Shown here: positions 8,735 to 18,247 of the stretch, one piece after another
Position numbering within the stretch: position 1 is the stretch's first letter
How the letters are laid out: each line of letters starts with the position of its first letter
Source of the DNA: Candidatus Acetatifactor stercoripullorum
GTDB lineage: Bacteria > Bacillota > Clostridia > Lachnospirales > Lachnospiraceae
Assembly: GCA_019114005.1 (NCBI GenBank)
Contig: DXGH01000058.1
Coordinates: 1 to 39,629 of the forward strand
Reading direction: 5' to 3'
Length of the DNA: 39,629 nucleotides
Made by a program: the position numbers and the translations under genes
Notes under the pieces: model-generated
Told to the model about the DNA's origin: nothing
The model's database searches: none
What the model saw: the letters and a program-made list of their open reading frames with translations, nothing else

Positions 8735-10519
8735 TCAGGCAAGGAAGTCAAACTGGGACAGATATAAATGGTAGTATTCTCCTCTCTGGGCCAGGAGTTC
8801 CTCGTGGGTTCCCCTTTCTAAAATGCCGCCCCGGTCCACATACAGAATGCAGTCCGCATTTTTAATGGTGGAAAGTCTGTGGGCGATAATAAAAGAGGTA
8901 CGCCCTTTTAACAGTTCATTTAGCCCCTTCTGCAAGAGCAGCTCCGTTTCGGTGTCAATGCTGGATGTGGCCTCATCCAAAATCAGGATTCTGGGGTCCG
9001 CCAGCAAAGCTCTTGCAAAGGAGATCAGCTGTCTTTGTCCTGCGGACAGACGGCTTCCCCTCTCGTTCACTTCCGTATAATATCCGTTTTCCATCTGAGA
9101 GATAAATTCATGGGCACAGACAGTTTTAGCAGCCTTGATTACCTGTTCGTCCGTGGCCTCTCTGTTGCCGTAGCGGATATTTTCCATAATTGTTCCCGCA
9201 AAGATAAAGCTGTCCTGCATCATAATGCCCATCTGGGTGCGCAGGGAGCGGATGGTCACACCGGAGATATCTATTCCGTCAATGAGGATGCGTCCACAGT
9301 CCACGTTGTAAAACCGGCTGATGAGATTTACAATGGTGGATTTTCCTGCGCCGGTAGGTCCTACAATGGCGTAGGTCTCGCCCTTCCCAGCCGTAAAATT
9401 GATATGATCTAAAATGCGGCAGCCTTTCTCATAGCTGAAGCACACATCCTGAAATTCCACGGTGCCCGCAATAGGCGGCATGGGCACCGCATCAGGAGCG
9501 TCCCGCACCAAAACGGGCTCGTCGATGGTCTCAAAAATCCGCTCCAGATAGGAAATGGCCGTCAGCAGAGAGTTGTAGAAGCTTGCCAGGGTGTTGATGG
9601 GCGTCCAGAATCTGCTGATGTAGGCGGTGAACAAGATTAAGGTGCCTACGGTCAGTGTTGCGTCCGGAGCCAAAATCCAGCGTATGCCAAGCACATAGAT
9701 GAAAGAGGTGGTGATGGCGGAAATGATATCCACGCTTGGCCCCATGGTAAAGTTAAACATCACCGCCCGCATCCAGGCCTTGCGGTAGCCATAGCTGAGC
9801 CGGTTGAAAATATCGGTGTTCTCATGCTCCCGCACAAAGGACTGGGTGACGCGGATTCCGTTGATGCTCTCTGCAATATAGGCGTTTAAGTTGCTCTGCT
9901 TGTTGGACTGAATCTGCCACGCAAGGCGCTGCTTTCTCTTGATAAAAAGAATAATCAGAGTCAGCAGGGGCAGTCCGCACAGACACACAAGAGCCAGCCT
10001 TGCGTCGCACAAAAACATAAAAATCAGGATGAAAAAAAGGTTGCATAGATCCGTGATGGTATTTATGATACCGTTGCTCAAAAGATCGCTTAAGCTGTTT
10101 ACATAGTTTACCACCCGGACCTGAATTTTGCCGTGGGGCCTGTCATCGTAGTAGGAAAAGGGAAGCTTTTGAAGATGACAGAAAATATCGCTGCGGAGGG
10201 CATGGATAATATTCTGGCCGATCGTGCTCATGGTTTTTATCTTAACGCGCAGGCTTACCGCAGAGTAGAGAGCCACAAAAAAAGTCAGCACACTCATCAA
10301 AACAATGCCGCGCATGTTTTTCTGGGGAATGTAAACATCCATGATCCTCTGAAAAAAGATAGGTATCACCATGGTGAGGGCCGAAGAGGTAAGCATCAGC
10401 GCAAGCACGCCGGCCATTTTTTTCCGATAGGGTGAAACATAGCCTGCCAGTCTTTTCAGCTGGCCCGCGTCAAAGCTGTCCTCTAAAATTTCGTCCATAT
10501 CATATCTGTTTCTGGCCAT
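8735..10519 (-). CDS. ABC exporter subunit B (membrane plus ATPase), consensus catalytic site
   Basis: This is the second half of a heterodimeric multidrug/lipid type ABC exporter. The 594 residues comprise six membrane helices (about 25-310) and an ATPase domain. Walker A GPTGAGKST begins at 387. The signature is LSAGQ (491-495), with Ala at the second glycine position. Walker B ILILDE supplies the catalytic E516, and the switch histidine is H547. So its own Walker site is competent, but it donates an altered signature to the partner. The ATG lies two bases after the partner's stop, and its Shine-Dalgarno GGGAGG is inside the partner's last codons, implying translational coupling and 1:1 synthesis. 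The substrate is unknown. Confidence 0.93.
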   Translation of the reverse strand: MARNRYDMDEILEDSFDAGQLKRLAGYVSPYRKKMAGVLALMLTSSALTMVIPIFFQRIMDVYIPQKNMRGIVLMSVLTFFVALYSAVSLRVKIKTMSTIGQNIIHALRSDIFCHLQKLPFSYYDDRPHGKIQVRVVNYVNSLSDLLSNGIINTITDLCNLFFILIFMFLCDARLALVCLCGLPLLTLIILFIKRKQRLAWQIQSNKQSNLNAYIAESINGIRVTQSFVREHENTDIFNRLSYGYRKAWMRAVMFNFTMGPSVDIISAITTSFIYVLGIRWILAPDATLTVGTLILFTAYISRFWTPINTLASFYNSLLTAISYLERIFETIDEPVLVRDAPDAVPMPPIAGTVEFQDVCFSYEKGCRILDHINFTAGKGETYAIVGPTGAGKSTIVNLISRFYNVDCGRILIDGIDISGVTIRSLRTQMGIMMQDSFIFAGTIMENIRYGNREATDEQVIKAAKTVCAHEFISQMENGYYTEVNERGSRLSAGQRQLISFARALLADPRILILDEATSSIDTETELLLQKGLNELLKGRTSFIIAHRLSTIKNADCILYVDRGGILERGTHEELLAQRGEYYHLYLSQFDFLA

Positions 10520-10521
10520 AA

Positions 10522-12300
10522 TCAGTTTCCTCCCTTTTGTGTGTTGTTTTTTTCTTCCTGGAGAAGATCATAAGGAATTTCCCCGTATTGATTGTGGAAG
10601 GCCTTGGCATAATAGCCGCCCCTTGCCACAAGCTGATCATGGGTTCCCTTTTCTATGATCCGGCCGTTGTCCATCACCAGAATCAGGTCGGCATCCTTAA
10701 TGGAGGAGATGCGGTAAGCAATCACAAATACGGTGCAGTCGGAGTCCTCTTGAATGGTTTTGAGCTGTCTTTGTATGTAGCTTTCCGTCTCCATATCCAC
10801 TGCGGAGGTAGTATCGTCCAAAATTAAAATAGAAGGGTTCTTAAGCAAGGCTCTTGCCAGGGAAATCCTCTGCTTTTGTCCGCCGGAAAGGCCCACGCCG
10901 CGCTCCCCTACAATGGTATCGTACCCCTGGGGCAGCGCTGAGATAAAGTGGTTGGCATCCGCCATAATGGCAGCTTTTTTTACCTCTGCAAAGCTGCAGT
11001 CCGGTCTGCCGTAAGCGATATTTCCTTCAATGGTGTCGGAGAAGAGGAACACATCCTGCATGGCCATGCCGATATTGTCCCTTAAATTGTAAAGATCCAT
11101 CTGCCTTACATTCTTGCCGTCGATGAGCACTTCTCCCGAGGTGGTGTCGTAAAAACGGCAGAGCAGATTCATCAGGGTGGATTTGCCTGCCCCGGTGGAA
11201 CCGATAATGCCTACCGTCTCTCCGGCCTTCACCTTGAAATTGATATCCATAACGATGTCCTCGTCGTCCGCCCGGTAGGAAACATTCCGAAACTCCACAT
11301 CTCCCCGCAGCCTTTTGTGGATTCCGCCCCGGACGGGAGTGGTCACAGAGGGTTCCTCGCTGTAGGTGGCGTATATTTTCTCCACGGAGGTGATGAAATT
11401 TTGAATGTCGTTGATCCACCAGCCGGCCATACGCAGAGGCGTATTTAACATCCACAGATAACCATTTACCTTTACCAGGTCTCCCAGGGTGATCTCCTCC
11501 TGAATCACCATGTATCCTCCGTAAACCATCAAAATGATGGTGAGAAAATAGGAGAGAATTTCAAAAACAGGCACATATTTCATCCAGATCCGGGAAGCCT
11601 TAATCTGGGCGTCCCGAAATTTGTCATTTTCCTTTTCGAATTTTTGGATTTCGTAATCCTCCTTTGCAAAGGCCCGCACTACCCGGTTGCCGCTGATATT
11701 TTCCTGCACAAAGGCGTTTAAGGAGGAGAAGCAGGCGCGGTTTCTCTGGAAGGCAGGCTTCACCTCCTTTGACTGCTTAAAGGCGGCTGCTGCGGTAAAG
11801 GGAAGCACAAGCAGCATACACAGCGCGAGCTTTACGTTTACCGTAAACACCATCAAAAGAGCGAAGGCAAAAAGCAGGACATTTTGATATACCACATAGA
11901 TCACATAGGCCACAAAATGCCGGATAGCGTCCATATCCCCGGTCTGGCGGCTCATGAGATCGCCGGTGCGCTTCTTATTATAGAAAGCAAAATCCTCCTG
12001 CAAAAGCTTGCGGTATACCTTATCCCGCATGTCATAGAGCGTTCCCTGGGAAGCCGTCTCAAACACCACCTGGTAAAAGAAGCGCAGCACGCCGTTTACA
12101 ATAGTGACGCCTAAGAGACAGCAGATCAGTCCGGGCAGGAGGCTGTAATTTCCGGCCGAAACCACGTCGTCCACAATCACGCCGGACAGGTAAGGGTTTA
12201 CAATGGACAGCGCCGCAATGACGGTGGTCATAAGGATGCCTAAAAGCATCAGCCCCCGGTATTTTTTGAGAAAGGAATAAAACCATTTCATGGGTGTCAT
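10522..12300 (-). CDS. ABC exporter subunit A (membrane plus ATPase), degenerate catalytic site
   Basis: This is the first gene of a two-gene ABC exporter operon. The start at 12300 (MTPMKWF) was chosen because GGGAGG lies eight bases upstream; a GTG at 12309 would overlap that site. The 592 residues have six membrane helices and an ATPase with Walker A GSTGAGKST from 367 and a perfect signature LSGGQ (471-475). The Walker B glutamate is replaced by aspartate (ILILDD, D496), and the switch histidine by tyrosine (Y529 in IAYR). With the partner's LSAGQ this makes one degenerate and one competent ATP site, as in known heterodimers such as BmrCD, LmrCD and TM287/288. It is divergent from an AraC regulator that may control it. 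Confidence 0.94.
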   Translation of the reverse strand: MTPMKWFYSFLKKYRGLMLLGILMTTVIAALSIVNPYLSGVIVDDVVSAGNYSLLPGLICCLLGVTIVNGVLRFFYQVVFETASQGTLYDMRDKVYRKLLQEDFAFYNKKRTGDLMSRQTGDMDAIRHFVAYVIYVVYQNVLLFAFALLMVFTVNVKLALCMLLVLPFTAAAAFKQSKEVKPAFQRNRACFSSLNAFVQENISGNRVVRAFAKEDYEIQKFEKENDKFRDAQIKASRIWMKYVPVFEILSYFLTIILMVYGGYMVIQEEITLGDLVKVNGYLWMLNTPLRMAGWWINDIQNFITSVEKIYATYSEEPSVTTPVRGGIHKRLRGDVEFRNVSYRADDEDIVMDINFKVKAGETVGIIGSTGAGKSTLMNLLCRFYDTTSGEVLIDGKNVRQMDLYNLRDNIGMAMQDVFLFSDTIEGNIAYGRPDCSFAEVKKAAIMADANHFISALPQGYDTIVGERGVGLSGGQKQRISLARALLKNPSILILDDTTSAVDMETESYIQRQLKTIQEDSDCTVFVIAYRISSIKDADLILVMDNGRIIEKGTHDQLVARGGYYAKAFHNQYGEIPYDLLQEEKNNTQKGGN

Positions 12301-12344
12301 AGGATGCACCTCCCTGTAATTGATACCTTCATTTTATGAAAGGC

Positions 12345-12373
12345 ATTAAAAAAGAAAATGGAGTATCTTGCAA
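12345..12373 (-). promoter_or_regulatory. Promoter of the ABC exporter operon
   Basis: On the minus strand TTGCAA (12373-12368) and TTTAAT (12350-12345) are separated by 17 bp. The start codon at 12300 lies about 45 bases downstream. It is back-to-back with the AraC promoter, leaving only 29 bp between the two -35 boxes, so one bound regulator could affect both. Confidence 0.6.
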
Positions 12374-12402
12374 CAAAGATGTATGATTTTGTAAAAATAC
12401 GT

Positions 12403-12431
12403 TTTACTTTTTGGCTGCAAAAAGGTAGAAT
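12403..12431 (+). promoter_or_regulatory. Promoter of the AraC-family gene
   Basis: TTTACT (12403-12408) and TAGAAT (12426-12431) are separated by 17 bp. Transcription would begin near 12438, about 37 bases before the chosen start codon. This argues against the longer in-frame ORF that begins at 12358, upstream of this promoter. Confidence 0.6.
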
Positions 12432-12474
12432 ACAAATATACGGGGACAGAAGAAATACGGAGGCTGAAGGAGAA

Positions 12475-13329
12475 ATGACAGCGCAGAAAAAAGACATCGT
12501 GATTGAAGAAATGAACCCCACCTTTTTGTTTACCTGGAAGGGAACCAGAAACAAGGGAGACGACCAATATCACAGCCATGATTTTCCTGAGCTGGCCTTT
12601 GTGCTGTCCGGCAGCGGAAAATACCGGATAGAGGGAAGGCTTTATTCTGTCGGGGAGGGGGATGTTTTGATTTTGAATCCGGGCGTCAGACATCAGGCCC
12701 TTTTGGATGGGGAAAGCGCGCTTCCCACCACGGAATTTTTCGTGGGCTTTTCCGACATTCAGATCAAGGATATGCCGCGGAATTACTTTCCTGCGCCGGA
12801 GGGGGAATATATCATTCACACCACTGGGGAGCTTCGCCAGAAGCTGTTTCGGATCTGCGCCTCCATGGAGGCGGAAAATGCGGTGTGCCGTCAGGGAAGA
12901 TACTTTATGTTGAAATCCTATCTGGTGCAGATGCTGCTTTTGGTGATCAGGGAGCAGTGCACTCCCGTGGAGGCACCGGGGGGATATGCCTTTGAATCTG
13001 TGAATAAGAAATATGTGGTAGAGCAGATCATCAATTATTTTGATGATCACTACAATGAAAAAATTTCCCTGGATCACATTGCGGAAAATATGTATTTAAG
13101 TCCCTTTTATATTTCCAAGATTTTTAAAAGCGAGACAGGGGACACCCCCATCCGCCATTTGATCAATATCCGGCTGGAAAAGGCAAGGGAGCTTCTGGAG
13201 GCGGGAGAAAGCGCCAGCATTCAGGAGGTGGCCGCTTCCGTGGGCTATGAGGACGCTTACCACTTCAGCAAGCTGTTTAAAAAGCGTTACGGCATCTCTC
13301 CCTCCAAGGCGAAGAGAATAAGTAAGTAA
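12475..13329 (+). CDS. AraC family transcriptional regulator with cupin sensor domain
   Basis: A 284-residue cytosolic activator. The N-terminal half is a cupin-like sensor: HSHDFPEL (33-40) and the G-rich turn VGEGDVLILNPGVRHQ (59-73) match the AraC_binding fold, which usually binds a sugar or small metabolite. The C-terminal 100 residues are a double helix-turn-helix, with ISLDHIAENMYLSPFYISKIFK for the first and IQEVAASVGYEDAYHFSKLF for the second. The ATG at 12475 follows GGAGG about 11 bases upstream and sits downstream of a good promoter; the longer frame from 12358 would overlap that promoter. Divergence from the ABC exporter suggests it regulates that operon, but this is inference. 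Confidence 0.9.
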   Translation: MTAQKKDIVIEEMNPTFLFTWKGTRNKGDDQYHSHDFPELAFVLSGSGKYRIEGRLYSVGEGDVLILNPGVRHQALLDGESALPTTEFFVGFSDIQIKDMPRNYFPAPEGEYIIHTTGELRQKLFRICASMEAENAVCRQGRYFMLKSYLVQMLLLVIREQCTPVEAPGGYAFESVNKKYVVEQIINYFDDHYNEKISLDHIAENMYLSPFYISKIFKSETGDTPIRHLINIRLEKARELLEAGESASIQEVAASVGYEDAYHFSKLFKKRYGISPSKAKRISK

Positions 13330-13389
13330 TTGCGGATATTGATACTTTTTTGACGGTATGTTTTTTTTTCAGTACTTGTACAAAAGAGG

Positions 13390-13418
13390 TTTTCAAGGAT
13401 TGTAGAATTTGCTACAAT
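13390..13418 (+). promoter_or_regulatory. Promoter with overlapping inverted repeat, upstream of the C39-like gene
   Basis: TTTTCA (13390-13395) and TACAAT (13413-13418) are spaced by 17 bp. A perfect 7-bp inverted repeat ATTGTAG-N6-CTACAAT (13399-13418) covers the spacer and the -10 box, the position expected of a repressor operator. The cognate regulator is unknown. Confidence 0.55.
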
Positions 13419-13487
13419 GGAAAAACAAGGCGTGTGCAAGATGGCACGGGAAGGTAATGGATGCACAGGCATCGGATTGGAGGCAGC

Positions 13488-14156
13488 ATGAGATATTTTT
13501 TTGAATCTAAAATTGAAAAAAAAGAAAAGGGATATATGATTCAGATTCCCTTTAATGTGTGGGAGGTATGCAAGCAGCGGGACGTGATCAAGGGAGATGT
13601 GGTTCTGGACAATAAAATCATTGACTGCGAACTGCTTCCCAAGGAAAAGGGTAATTATGAGATTCACATAGAGGATGAGGATGCGGTAAGCGTGGAGCTG
13701 GGCGTGCCCCACAAAATACTGCTTCATGTAAACGGCTCCCTGATCCGCATGGATCAGAACAGTCCCTACAGCTTTGACCATCCCATACGCAAGATTGACA
13801 GCATGCAGGTGATCATCCAGCCTGAGGACGGTCTTTGCGGTCAGGCCTGCGTAGCCATGCTGGCTGGCGTTACCATAGCCGAGGTAATCAGTGTAATGGA
13901 CTGCAGAGAGTGGCAGGCAACCATGGGCCGCGTGATTTCTGCACTGAATTATTATGGAATTGATCACAATGACATCATTGTGTACACCGAGGGCAAGGAT
14001 GCAGTGCTGCCTAAGTGCTGCATTATGATGGAAAAAATGGGACGCTTCTGCCATTACCTGGTACACTACGATGGCAAATTTTATGATTCCAACCTTGGGG
14101 TGCTTGAGGAATACGATATGAGCAAGCTGCTGGGATATTTGGAAATTAAGTGCTGA
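13488..14156 (+). CDS. Cytosolic protein with DUF1905-like N-terminus and C39-like cysteine peptidase domain
   Basis: The function is unknown. Residues 1-95 are rich in beta strands and resemble the DUF1905 beta-barrel (MRYFFESKIEKKE, YMIQIPFNVWE, then GDVVLDNKIIDCELLP). Residues 105-205 look like a papain-like/C39 peptidase: Q111 (oxyanion), C117 in GLCGQACVAML, H189 in CHYLVHY and D200 in FYDSNLG. There is no signal peptide or membrane segment, and no ABC exporter domain as in bacteriocin-processing C39 proteins. The ATG at 13488 has GGAGG four bases upstream; an in-frame ATG at 13461 is a second option. The gene stands alone between its own promoter and a terminator. Domain assignments are from motifs read by eye, so the DUF1905 part is tentative. 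Confidence 0.75.
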   Translation: MRYFFESKIEKKEKGYMIQIPFNVWEVCKQRDVIKGDVVLDNKIIDCELLPKEKGNYEIHIEDEDAVSVELGVPHKILLHVNGSLIRMDQNSPYSFDHPIRKIDSMQVIIQPEDGLCGQACVAMLAGVTIAEVISVMDCREWQATMGRVISALNYYGIDHNDIIVYTEGKDAVLPKCCIMMEKMGRFCHYLVHYDGKFYDSNLGVLEEYDMSKLLGYLEIKC

Positions 14157-14170
14157 TTTTGAAAGAGAAT

Positions 14171-14201
14171 GCCGTCCGCGGGAAATTGCGGGCGGCCTTT
14201 T
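14171..14201 (+). terminator. Intrinsic terminator after the C39-like gene
   Basis: GCCGTCCGC (14171-14179) pairs with GCGGGCGGC (14188-14196) with one wobble, followed by CTTTT. It separates this gene from groESL. Confidence 0.8.
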
Positions 14202-14334
14202 GGCTAAAAAGAGTAGAAACAAAAAAGAAAAAAAGTATTAAATCTGATTTACGGGGACAAAATAAGAAAACAAAAGAATAAGAGAGCATAATAAAGAAAA
14301 AAAGAGATAAATGATTTACAATCGGTCAGAATAC

Positions 14335-14363
14335 GTTTGCAAAGACATACATATAAAATTAAT
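14335..14363 (+). promoter_or_regulatory. Probable groESL promoter
   Basis: TTGCAA (14335-14340) and ATTAAT (14358-14363) are spaced by 17 bp, each matching four of six consensus bases. The predicted start falls just before CIRCE. The rest of the roughly 285-base gap upstream is A-rich and holds no other recognised feature. Confidence 0.5.
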
Positions 14364-14377
14364 ATATGGTTTAGTGA

Positions 14378-14404
14378 TTAGCACTCAAAACTAATGAGTG
14401 CTAA
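14378..14404 (+). promoter_or_regulatory. CIRCE operator (HrcA binding site)
   Basis: TTAGCACTC-N9-GAGTGCTAA is a perfect match to the CIRCE consensus, placed 37 bases before the groES start. It is the standard binding site of the heat-shock repressor HrcA, so groESL should be induced by heat or by GroEL titration. The hrcA gene itself is not in the window. Confidence 0.97.
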
Positions 14405-14441
14405 CAAATGAAAATGGCAGTATCAAAAGGAGGCAATTATA

Positions 14442-14729
14442 ATGAAGCTAGTACCTTTAGGTGACAGAGTGGTATTAAAACAATTAGAAGCAGAGGAGAT
14501 GACCCAGTCCGGCATTGTGCTTCCCGGACAGAGCAAGGAAAAACCCCAGCAGGCTGAGGTGATTGCAGTAGGTCCCGGCGGCGTTGTAGACGGCAAGGAA
14601 GTAAAAATGGAAGTAAAGACAGGCGATCAGGTCATTTATTCCAAATATGCAGGAAATGAAGTTAAGCTTGGCGAAGAAGAATATATTATCGTCAGACAGA
14701 ATGATATTCTGGCAATCGTAAATAATTGA
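14442..14729 (+). CDS. groES: Co-chaperonin GroES
   Basis: The 95-residue cytosolic lid of the GroEL chaperonin forms a heptamer that caps the folding chamber. The family start MKLVPLGDRVVLKQ, the mobile loop with SGIVLPG (residues about 23-29), GPGGVVDGK, and GDQVIYSKYAG near the C-terminus are all present, and the length is normal. AAAAGGAGG lies before the ATG at good spacing. It is the first gene of the CIRCE-controlled groESL operon. Confidence 0.98.
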   Translation: MKLVPLGDRVVLKQLEAEEMTQSGIVLPGQSKEKPQQAEVIAVGPGGVVDGKEVKMEVKTGDQVIYSKYAGNEVKLGEEEYIIVRQNDILAIVNN

Positions 14730-14744
14730 CCAAAATTGACGAAA

Positions 14745-14762
14745 GCCTGCGGTGCCGCAGGC
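14745..14762 (+). other. Hairpin between groES and groEL
   Basis: GCCTGCGG and CCGCAGGC form a near-perfect stem around a two-base centre. No T-run follows, so it is unlikely to terminate. It may stabilise or help process the groESL mRNA. Confidence 0.6.
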
Positions 14763-14786
14763 GGTATGACGGGCACTTGAAAATAA

Positions 14787-16439
<1,653 letters not shown>

Positions 16440-16473
16440 GCCGTTTCCTCAAAAAATAGCGCGATGCGCCAAG

Positions 16474-16518
16474 AGCGTGCTGCAAGGGGAGAAAGCTCCC
16501 CGTGGGGCACGCTTTTTT
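16474..16518 (+). terminator. Intrinsic terminator after groEL
   Basis: A two-part stem pairs AGCGTGC with GCACGCT and GGGGAG with CTCCCC, closed by a short loop and followed by six T residues. Confidence 0.92.
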
Positions 16519-16645
16519 GCTTGCGGAAAATGGGGACAATAATTGGCATAAAGATGCGCTGTTTTGACACGACAGGACAAAGACGGGAGGCTAAAATAAA
16601 ACTGAAATATGCGGCATCGAAAAATGGTGCAGGAAAGAGGTCGAA

Positions 16646-18190
16646 ATGAGCGAAAAAAGAAGGTATCACAATCCGGTGCAGAGGGGATTTTTCCCAGATC
16701 CTTCCGTAATCAGGGTGGGCGATGATTATTACATGGTAAATTCCAGTTTTCAGTATTTTCCCGCAATTCCCATCTCTCATTCCAGAGATATGGTGCACTG
16801 GCATATTATCGGCCATGCCATAACCAATCCGGAATGGCTGGATATCAGCGATATTAAGGATTCCCACGGAATTTGGGCGCCTGATATAGAATATGTGGAC
16901 GGGAAATTTTATATTTACGCCACGCTGCGTCTCAATGCGGACGGAAAAAGAGAGAATAATGTAATGCGCAGACAGCTGGTGATGGTGTCTGACAGGCCGG
17001 AAGGGCCTTACAGCAAGCCGGTTTGTCTTGAGGTGGATGATATCGATCCCTCTTTGTTTGTGGACGATGACGGCAGCAAATATATGATTATAGCCAAAGC
17101 AGCCCAGGCGGTGCCTTTAAGTGAGGATGGCCTTAAGGTGACGGGACCGGCCCGCACTGCATGGGAGGGCACAGGGGAGCGCTGCTCGGAAGGCCCCCAT
17201 ATTATGAAAAAGGATGGCTGGTATTACGCCATTGTTGCGGAGGGAGGCACAGGCTATGGCCATGGCATCAATGTGGGAAGAAGCAGAGAACTGTTCGGCC
17301 CCTATGAATGCTCCCCGTATAATCCTGTGATGCGCCAGAAGGACCCTAAGGCGCCCATACAAAGGGCGGGACACGGCAAGCTTGTCCAGGATCAAAACGG
17401 GAAATGGTGGTGCTATTATCTTTGCGGGCGGCCAAACTCAGGCAACTATACCACTGTGGGAAGAGAGTCTGCAATGGATCCGGTACAGTGGACGAAAGAT
17501 GGATGGTTTACCATAAATGAGGGGAAAGGCCCCAGCACAGAGCAGGAAGCGCCGGATCTGCCGGAGTGTGTGTTTGAGAGAAATCTGTTTGATGACTTTA
17601 ACGATACAAAGCTGAATCTGGAATGGGAATTTGTGAGAAACCCTGACAACGGCTCATGGTCTTTGACAGAGAGGCCGGGATGGTTTCGGATTTGGACCAG
17701 GGACGGACAGCTCAACGAAATCCGGGCGAAAAACACGCTGCTGCGCAGAGAGCAGGAGCTTTCCTATGAGGCGGAAACCAAGGTGGAGTTTTATCCCGAT
17801 AAAAACGGGGAGCAGGCGGGGCTGACCTGCTATTACAGCACGGCTACCTATGCAAGGTGTGCGGTCTGCTATGAGGAGGGACGAAAGATACAGCTTGTGA
17901 TCAACCGAAATCACGGGGAAGAGCTTGTGGCTGAGATCGAGGATGTGCAGGAGGGCCCGGTGTTCTTAAAGGTAGTGGTGGAAAAGCTTACCAGAACCTT
18001 CTACTACAGCTATGACGGAAAGGAATGGATGCAGGTAGGAATGCTGGAAAACTGCATTTACCTGTGCGACGAGGGAGTGCCGGACGACCCTAAGCGCCAT
18101 ACCGGAACCCTGGTTGGAATTTATGCGAACAACGGCGGCTGCGGCAGCAGAAAGCCGGCGGATTTTGACTATTTCAGATATAACGACTGA
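16646..18190 (+). CDS. Intracellular GH43 glycosidase (beta-xylosidase/alpha-arabinofuranosidase type)
   Basis: An inverting glycosidase with a five-bladed propeller that removes xylosyl or arabinosyl residues from oligosaccharides. The catalytic set is visible: general base D18 in FFPDPS, the pKa-modulating D134 in IDPSLF, and general acid E182 in CSEGPH. Residues 1-300 form the GH43 domain. Residues about 315-514 form the C-terminal beta-sandwich (FDDFNDTKLNLEWEF onward) found in GH43 subfamilies such as 12. No signal peptide is present, so it acts on imported oligosaccharides. The ATG follows AAAGAGGT. It lies 57 bases before the PL9 gene, probably in one operon, which suggests side-chain trimming of pectin fragments. 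The exact sugar specificity cannot be read from sequence. Confidence 0.9.
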   Translation: MSEKRRYHNPVQRGFFPDPSVIRVGDDYYMVNSSFQYFPAIPISHSRDMVHWHIIGHAITNPEWLDISDIKDSHGIWAPDIEYVDGKFYIYATLRLNADGKRENNVMRRQLVMVSDRPEGPYSKPVCLEVDDIDPSLFVDDDGSKYMIIAKAAQAVPLSEDGLKVTGPARTAWEGTGERCSEGPHIMKKDGWYYAIVAEGGTGYGHGINVGRSRELFGPYECSPYNPVMRQKDPKAPIQRAGHGKLVQDQNGKWWCYYLCGRPNSGNYTTVGRESAMDPVQWTKDGWFTINEGKGPSTEQEAPDLPECVFERNLFDDFNDTKLNLEWEFVRNPDNGSWSLTERPGWFRIWTRDGQLNEIRAKNTLLRREQELSYEAETKVEFYPDKNGEQAGLTCYYSTATYARCAVCYEEGRKIQLVINRNHGEELVAEIEDVQEGPVFLKVVVEKLTRTFYYSYDGKEWMQVGMLENCIYLCDEGVPDDPKRHTGTLVGIYANNGGCGSRKPADFDYFRYND

Positions 18191-18191
18191 G

Positions 18192-18213
18192 ATCGATGAT
18201 TGAGAATCGATGA
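18192..18213. repeat. Direct repeat ATCGATGA x2
   Basis: ATCGATGA occurs at 18192-18199 and 18206-18213 in the GH43-PL9 gap. The longer form AATCGATGAC recurs at 20712-20721, downstream of the PL9 gene. Its role is unknown. Confidence 0.5.
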
Positions 18214-18247
18214 CTGCGCATTCTTTGGGGGCAGAGAGGAAGGTCCT

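Noticed and set aside
8727..8746. Bidirectional terminator between the MATE and ABC genes
   Set aside because: The stem is only six base pairs, lies partly inside the ABC stop region and lacks clear T-runs.
13326..13353. Terminator after the AraC gene
   Set aside because: AAGTA/TACTT before a T-run gives only about a 5-bp stem with poor inner pairing.
16561..16597. Promoter before GH43 using TTGACA at 16564
   Set aside because: The nearest -10-like TAAAAT is 22 bp away, too far for a sigma-A promoter; no better site was found in this gap.
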